This document shows, in pieces, positions 29,014 through 32,970 of a stretch of DNA of 32,970 bases (positions are counted from its first letter, which is position 1; the number at the start of each line of letters is the position of its first letter). The translations under genes were made by a program, and so were the position numbers. The stretch is from the NCBI GenBank assembly GCA_029210915.1, contig JARGGJ010000017.1, forward strand, positions 1-32,970, given 5' to 3'. The notes under the pieces are model-generated. The model was not told the DNA's origin. It searched no databases and was given only the letters and a program-made list of their open reading frames with translations. This stretch comes from Patescibacteria group bacterium. Lineage in GTDB: Bacteria > Patescibacteriota > Patescibacteriia > 2-12-FULL-60-25.

Positions 29014-30113
29014 TCAAGAAGTAGTCAACTCAATTATTTTTTCTTTAGCACTGGTAACCGCGTCGACATTTCTCTGGTCTGCAGAATAAAAAGTTAAATT
29101 GTACAAAAATGCGATAATCGTAAAAACTTGTTCAATCTCAATTATCTCTTTTTCAGAAAATTTTGTTTCTCCATATCCTTTTAAAAATGATTTTCTTATT
29201 TTTGAAACAACTCCTTTCCTCTGATTTATTTCGCTAAAATTATCAGCACTTAAAACAACAGGGACCAAATCTTCGAACCAAACTCCTTTTCTAGCATAAT
29301 CCCAATCGATCATAAACAAATCATTTTGCACAGATAGTATCTGGTTTGAGGGACCGCAATCACCGTGAACTAATACGGGGGTAAAACGACTTTCATATTT
29401 TAATAGTATTTTTTTTATTTTCTCTTTTATTTTATCTGACAATTCTGATGATAAATTTCCTGCATTAACACACTCTACAGCCAAGGAATCAACTTTTGAA
29501 ATTGTGTCTTCAAAATAATTGCTGCGTCCGTTGTCTATCTCATTTATTTCTCCGTATTTATTTACTGGAATTGTATGAATCTTTTTCACTAATTTTCCTA
29601 ATTTATGGAAATAATCTGGTAGACTAATATTCTTCTCATTAATTGCTCGTATTCCATCTTTTCCACTCACATATTCCGTGAGCATAAAACCATATGGAAA
29701 AAACTCGTCTGTCACAGAATAACCCATTATCTTAGGACGTTTAATTTGATTCTTTTCTAGTTGTTTATTGATCCACAACAACTTAGCAATATCGACGACA
29801 TCTTTTTTACCAAAAATTCGTGCTAAAACCAAATCCTTTTCTGTTTCAATTTTAAAAGAGTAATTCATGACGCCTTGCGTAATTCTTTGAACATTTTTTA
29901 CTTTTGTCCCAAGAACCTTCTTAATAACCAATGGTAATTTTTTATCAATGTCTTTTGAGTATTTAAAAATAGATTTTTTTGTTTGTTTCATAAAAATTGT
30001 TGGAAAATCAAGTTGATTTTTAGCGTTTTTGATGCTTTAAAATAATAGTGCATGGGCAATAAAACAAAATCGAATTCTTTTCAGTTCAACGGAACAACCA
30101 AGCGGAAAACGGG
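28854..30113. repeat. Inverted repeat framing the APH-like kinase gene
   Basis: A 21-bp perfect inverted repeat joins 28888-28908 (core GAATTCGATTTTG) with 30061-30081. Outside it CCCGTTTTTCCG (28854-28865) matches the complement of CGGAAAACGGG (30103-30113) with one indel. A further outer similarity (AACGTTT..TATACC..CGTTTT, from 28798; complement near 30110-30129) is weaker. Confidence 0.75.
29014..29991 (-). CDS. Aminoglycoside phosphotransferase-fold small-molecule kinase
   Basis: A 325-aa protein of the APH/choline kinase/HipA-like kinase fold. The N-lobe begins ITQGVMNYSFKIET. The catalytic loop is VLVHGDCGPSNQIL (Asp211, Asn216) and the metal-binding segment MIDWDYA (Asp229, Asp231). 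The hinge MLTEYVSG is visible. Members phosphorylate aminoglycosides, homoserine, choline, macrolides or other alcohols; the substrate is not evident. Lys-rich and AT-rich composition differs from the housekeeping genes to the left, which fits acquisition by transfer. It has no gene partner and stands inside an inverted repeat. Confidence 0.88.
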   Translation of the reverse strand: MKQTKKSIFKYSKDIDKKLPLVIKKVLGTKVKNVQRITQGVMNYSFKIETEKDLVLARIFGKKDVVDIAKLLWINKQLEKNQIKRPKIMGYSVTDEFFPYGFMLTEYVSGKDGIRAINEKNISLPDYFHKLGKLVKKIHTIPVNKYGEINEIDNGRSNYFEDTISKVDSLAVECVNAGNLSSELSDKIKEKIKKILLKYESRFTPVLVHGDCGPSNQILSVQNDLFMIDWDYARKGVWFEDLVPVVLSADNFSEINQRKGVVSKIRKSFLKGYGETKFSEKEIIEIEQVFTIIAFLYNLTFYSADQRNVDAVTSAKEKIIELTTS

Positions 30114-30119
30114 TATAGC

Positions 30120-30528
30120 GTATAACGTTTCGGGCTATGCGATGTTTTAGAATTTTTAAAAATATCCAACTATGTTGCAATTAAGTTTGATTTTTACTAT
30201 TTTTATATTCCTCTATTATTTCTTCTAACTCACCTTTTTCAAAAATTTGCTTAATAACGTCCATTCTTCCCATTGTATAGCTAAGAAGCACGCAAAAAAA
30301 TGCAGCTAACAACCAATGCCAAAAAGTACTGGGATCACCATCAATACTTACAAATATTATGGACCATATTATAACTACGATAATTACATTGATGCCTTTT
30401 TTTAAATCAACTAAATTTTTTCTCATACAATATTTTTAAAAATTCTAAAACTTGGGTGAGCTACCCATGTTGCTTTAGCTACCTAAATACTAGCAAAACC
30501 GTCGCGAACCGCATAGCCCGAGTTAGCT
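30120..30528. repeat. attC-like dyad 1 enclosing a small gene
   Basis: In order: GTATAAC (30120-30126), spacer GTTTC, GGGCTATGCG (30132-30141), a 22-bp arm (30144-30165), the gene 30181-30426, the exact complementary arm (30430-30451), a 58-bp insert with its own hairpin (GGGTGAGCTACCC), CGCATAGCCC (30510-30519), spacer GA, GTTAGCT (30522-30528). The outer boxes with TAAC on the left and GTTA on the right, unequal spacers and a one-sided insert recall integron attC sites. The length and the enclosed gene do not. Confidence 0.65.
30181..30426 (-). CDS. Small two-helix membrane protein
   Basis: An 81-aa protein with two hydrophobic segments (INVIIVVIIWSIIFVSI and FWHWLLAAFFCVLLSYTMG) and a charged C-terminal helix (VIKQIFEKGELEEIIEEYKNSKN). 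Not recognised. The whole gene lies inside the loop of a long inverted repeat: its start codon is 4 bp from the inner arm and its stop 16 bp from the other. Confidence 0.65.
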   Translation of the reverse strand: MRKNLVDLKKGINVIIVVIIWSIIFVSIDGDPSTFWHWLLAAFFCVLLSYTMGRMDVIKQIFEKGELEEIIEEYKNSKNQT

Positions 30529-30642
30529 GAAGTATTCCTTTTCTTTTTTTCTGTGATTTTACTACGAAAATTTTCAAATTTCTTTTTTATTTTGGATTTT
30601 GGACAGAGGGGTTAGGGGTGAATGCCCAAAATCCAAAACTCC

Positions 30643-31221
30643 TTATTCTGTAGTAGAAAAAAGTTCGGTGAAACTGGCTCTTACTTCAACCTCAGTGGGA
30701 ATATTAAATATTAGTTCAAAATCAGGGTCTTTAAATTTATGTGCATGTTTCCCAAACTGCTTTACAAATTCACTTTTGCAATAGTCTCTGAAATTTTTCA
30801 GATCTGCAAAATCCGTTGGATTTTGGGGATTTTTACCAGCTAGTCTAAGCAATAAATGTTCTGTGTTATATTCCATAAATTGCACGAAGTGGCCATCCTG
30901 CTTAATCAGTGCTTCTATTGCGGAAGAGTTATCAATGTCTTTATCAAGAAGATAAAATAACTTTTGACCGGCATATTTTTTCTTAATCAAAGAATGTTTC
31001 GATTTGAAGTGTTTCAAATCGCTTGTCCCATTTAATTTACCCTGAGATACTATTTGTTCACCGTCTTCGTTGATAATTTCAACTTTGTTACTAAATTGAA
31101 TACTAGATTTTTCAAAAGTTTCCTTAAATTTAAACTTGGTTAGATAGGCAAACAGGCTAGACTCTGCGTGGCCTTCGTATAGAACTAGATAATATACTTG
31201 AAAACTTTTTTTACCATCCAT
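30643..31221 (-). CDS. RloB-like/TOPRIM-type protein (putative nuclease of an ATPase pair)
   Basis: A 192-aa protein with features of RloB/AbiLii/TOPRIM-like partners. YYLVLYEGHAESSLFAYL has the glutamate of the VEGxxE motif (Glu16, Glu20), LFYLLDKDIDNSSA has the DxD (Asp93, Asp95, Asp97), and FMEYNTEHLLLRLAG resembles the C-terminal [CF]-x-E-x-W-x-L-L-H segment of RloB. In known systems with an AAA15-type ATPase (RloAB, AbiL, PARIS) such a partner acts as nuclease or effector; here this is inferred. It starts 4 bp after the ATPase gene, so translation is probably coupled. The last codon lies ~50 bp from the inverted-repeat end. Confidence 0.75.
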   Translation of the reverse strand: MDGKKSFQVYYLVLYEGHAESSLFAYLTKFKFKETFEKSSIQFSNKVEIINEDGEQIVSQGKLNGTSDLKHFKSKHSLIKKKYAGQKLFYLLDKDIDNSSAIEALIKQDGHFVQFMEYNTEHLLLRLAGKNPQNPTDFADLKNFRDYCKSEFVKQFGKHAHKFKDPDFELIFNIPTEVEVRASFTELFSTTE

Positions 31222-31225
31222 AGTT

Positions 31226-32491
31226 TTAAAGTAAATTATTTATGATTCTGTTAAAGTCAATAGTATCAGGTATCCCACCTAAAGAGCCAAGGCGATATAC
31301 TCTTTTTACGTTATCCCTTTCTCTGATATCATAATCAGACACCTTACTTACATTAATTCCGTTGTCTTTCTTTTCTAGAATATGAGCTTGATTGTTCTGT
31401 AATAAATCAAAAGTTTCATGATTATGAGATGAAAAGAATATTTGTGCATTGTGCTGGTTAATTTCCTTATCTTTAAAGAGATTTAATATCGCAATTTCCA
31501 TATCTGGATGATAGAATTTACTTGTTTCGTCATAAACCACAATGCCTCCATTCTTTATGATTTTTAAAATATCACTAATATAAGCTACAAGCTCGCGAGT
31601 ACCTGCCGAAAGTTCCATAATTCCAAGATTCTTATAAAAGTTGATATATTTTGCTTCATAGGAAAAGGAACTATTGTCAGTACCTTTTTTAATGATGAGG
31701 CTTTCAAACGACGGTTCAAAATACTTTACCACAGAATTTACGGCTCCAAGTTTTTCATCCTGAGTTGTTTTTGTATCGTTAAGATAACTAATAGCAAAGG
31801 CAATCAATCCGTTAATGTTATTTTGACCCATCTGAACAGATCTTTTGTCTGTTATAAAACAAACTTTATTATTTATTTCCTTAAGTTCAGAAATGCCTAT
31901 TCCTGTTTTAAGATTACTAAATACTGCTATATCGGAAGACTCATCTAAAAGAACCGAAAGGAAAGAAGACTTCTTTGGAGCTACGATATTACCTGCGACA
32001 ACTTCAGTAATTTTGTTCACAATATGTTCTCCAAATGAGACCTTGTGATCATTCCTGCTAAATATCTTTTTACTATTTTTATAAAGAATCTCCTCAGAAA
32101 TTTCTTTGCCTTCGTTTACGATTGAAACAAGATAATGATATTTATTGTCATCATCACCAAAGATAAAATCCATCTCCAACACTGTGGGCTTGTCTTTTAC
32201 GTCAGTGCTATAGTTAGGAGACGTAATGACAGTTTCTTCCTTAATCCCATTGGGATTAATCACATAGTCTTGCTGCTTAATGAGCATAATTCTAATAACA
32301 GTATCAATTACATTTAATACTGTGCTTTTGCCTGAAGCGTTGGAGCCATAAAATCCAGAAATCAATGATATTCTTTCTTTTTTCTTTTTCACATATCCAA
32401 TCTTCTCTTTCTCTCCACCTTCAGTGAAGTCTACTTCAATAGGATCTTTGATTCCGTAAAAGTTACTAGCTTTAATACGTGTTATAAGCAT
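31226..32491 (-). CDS. AAA15-family ATPase (RloA/COG1106-like)
   Basis: A 421-aa ATPase of the SMC-like AAA15/AAA21 type found in anti-phage systems. Walker A GSNASGKST (49-57) follows the typical N-terminal SNFYGIKDPIEVDF. The ABC-type signature is ELSAGTREL, Walker B GGIVVYDETS, and the switch region FFSSHNHETFD. There is no fused TOPRIM (OLD) domain; the nuclease-like part is the separate next gene. It is driven by a near-consensus promoter at 32533-32560. This arrangement resembles RloAB, AbiL and PARIS; which it is cannot be told without a search. Confidence 0.88.
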   Translation of the reverse strand: MLITRIKASNFYGIKDPIEVDFTEGGEKEKIGYVKKKKERISLISGFYGSNASGKSTVLNVIDTVIRIMLIKQQDYVINPNGIKEETVITSPNYSTDVKDKPTVLEMDFIFGDDDNKYHYLVSIVNEGKEISEEILYKNSKKIFSRNDHKVSFGEHIVNKITEVVAGNIVAPKKSSFLSVLLDESSDIAVFSNLKTGIGISELKEINNKVCFITDKRSVQMGQNNINGLIAFAISYLNDTKTTQDEKLGAVNSVVKYFEPSFESLIIKKGTDNSSFSYEAKYINFYKNLGIMELSAGTRELVAYISDILKIIKNGGIVVYDETSKFYHPDMEIAILNLFKDKEINQHNAQIFFSSHNHETFDLLQNNQAHILEKKDNGINVSKVSDYDIRERDNVKRVYRLGSLGGIPDTIDFNRIINNLL

Positions 32492-32532
32492 ATTTTTTAA
32501 TAAATGACATTAATTTGTCTTAATATGCTATT

Positions 32533-32560
32533 ATTATACTCTTTATGAAGATAATGTCAA
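32533..32560 (-). promoter_or_regulatory. Consensus promoter of the ATPase/RloB-like operon
   Basis: On the minus strand TTGACA (32560-32555), spacer 16, TATAAT (32538-32533); both boxes are perfect. The start lies ~35 bases before the ATG. A partly symmetric element GACATTAATTTGTC (32506-32519) sits in the leader and could be an operator. Confidence 0.8.
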
Positions 32561-32772
32561 GTTTTTTGCCAAATAATTGTCATTTTTGATGATAACATGT
32601 TTTTGTATATAAGTTGAGTAGCAGGTTTAAACATGTTTTCCCCTTATAAAATTACAGTTTTCGTAGCGTAGCGGAGAAAACACCTTTTTACCCCTCCTTT
32701 AATAAAAAAGAAATTTGAAAATTTTTACTGGACGACCTAGCCATGAACCAAGAAAAAGAAAAGGAATTTTTC

Positions 32773-32885
32773 AGCTAACGTTTCAGTATATCTGATGTTT
32801 GCCAAAATTCCTTTAAAAATCAATGAGTTTTTGGCAAATATGGGTCGAGCGAGGGCACGAGCGAGCCAGATATACTGTGTTATAC
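32773..32885. repeat. attC-like dyad 2
   Basis: AGCTAAC (32773-32779), spacer GTTTC, AGTATATCTG (32785-32794), TTTGCCAAAA (32798-32807), loop, TTTTGGCAAA (32829-32838), a one-sided insert of 28 bp, CAGATATACT (32867-32876), spacer GT, GTTATAC (32879-32885). The order is the same as in dyad 1. AGCTAAC is the exact complement of the GTTAGCT that ends dyad 1, and GTTATAC of the GTATAAC that starts it. No gene lies inside. Confidence 0.7.
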
Positions 32886-32970
32886 GCCCCGAGCGGAGTT
32901 TACGGAGCGAGAGTGCAACGGGGTCGAGCGATAGCGAGAAGTTCAAAAAATATTTTTCCATAAAATTCAT
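32886..32970. other. Right edge, GAGCGGAG-rich sequence
   Basis: Short purine-rich words (GCGAGAG, GGTCGAGCGATAGCGAGAAG) like the GCGAAG repeats elsewhere, and similar to GAGCGAG words at 32844-32866. A frame that crosses this edge on the minus strand is a reading of the dyad, not a supported gene. Confidence 0.4.

Larger units (their letters stand above)
30522..32779. repeat. Long inverted repeat bounding the ATPase/RloB-like unit
   Basis: Left end 30522-30591 and right end 32701-32779 are related as inverted repeats. Outer block: GTTAGCTGAAGTATTCCTTT against the complement of AAGGAATTTTTCAGCTAAC (two mismatches over ~27 bp). Inner block: 25 bp perfect, 30567-30591 with 32701-32725 (core TTTTCAAATTTCTTTTTTAT). 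The middle ~20-30 bp differ. The ends border the two attC-like dyads. Confidence 0.8.

Noticed and set aside
32737-32970. Minus-strand frame at the right edge
   Set aside because: It reads directly through attC-like dyad 2 and GCGAG-rich repeats; no domain or start signal.

Overview
The window looks like a chromosomal piece of a small-genome bacterium, most likely a Patescibacteria/CPR lineage of the Parcubacteria type. This is inferred from gene content and style, not from a marker-gene tree. The signs are an AT-rich sequence, short genes, weak or absent Shine-Dalgarno sites next to several (near-)leaderless promoters, a compact type IV pilus locus, a LysM/M23 hydrolase with a hydrophobic N-terminal region, several four-helix-bundle (S23/IVP-like) genes, and many small intergenic dyads. 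TGA is used as a stop, so the standard bacterial code fits.

Layout. 1-4.3 kb: tRNA-His, a GIY-YIG domain protein, an unknown protein, then a minus-strand group of peroxiredoxin, thioredoxin-CcdA fusion, UPF0251/DUF134 regulator and a Gly/Arg-rich DUF5320-like protein. 4.4-8.5 kb: PEGA membrane protein, SAM methyltransferase, RecQ helicase and the first four-helix-bundle gene, set among AT-rich repeats. 8.8-14.6 kb: a minus-strand type IV pilus operon (pilB, pilC, GspH/FimT-like, a pilin fused to a beta-propeller, PilW-like, PilX-like, major prepilin-like). 14.7-17.1 kb: a plus-strand NUDIX / radical SAM / CYTH cassette bounded by ~100-bp direct repeats. 17.1-25.7 kb: minus-strand housekeeping genes (trigger factor, LysM-M23 peptidase, ComM, LspA, TraR/DksA) with three more four-helix-bundle genes, each framed by its own inverted repeat.

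25.7-28.7 kb: almost no convincing protein genes but a striking ~1.16-kb structured segment (26016-27178) that I interpret as a large ornate non-coding RNA. It has a promoter and more than a dozen hairpins, and two of its adjacent hairpins are duplicated ~308 bp apart with compensatory stem changes. Two small unknown proteins follow it. 28.7-33.0 kb: an accessory region made of back-to-back inverted-repeat units. They hold an aminoglycoside-phosphotransferase-fold kinase, a small membrane protein, and an AAA15-type ATPase + RloB/TOPRIM-like pair that resembles anti-phage ATPase-nuclease systems. Two attC-like dyads with reciprocal box complementarity border the ATPase/RloB unit.

The most unusual features are the structured RNA, the private inverted repeats around single genes (S23-like genes in particular), and the attC-like dyads around the putative defence pair.
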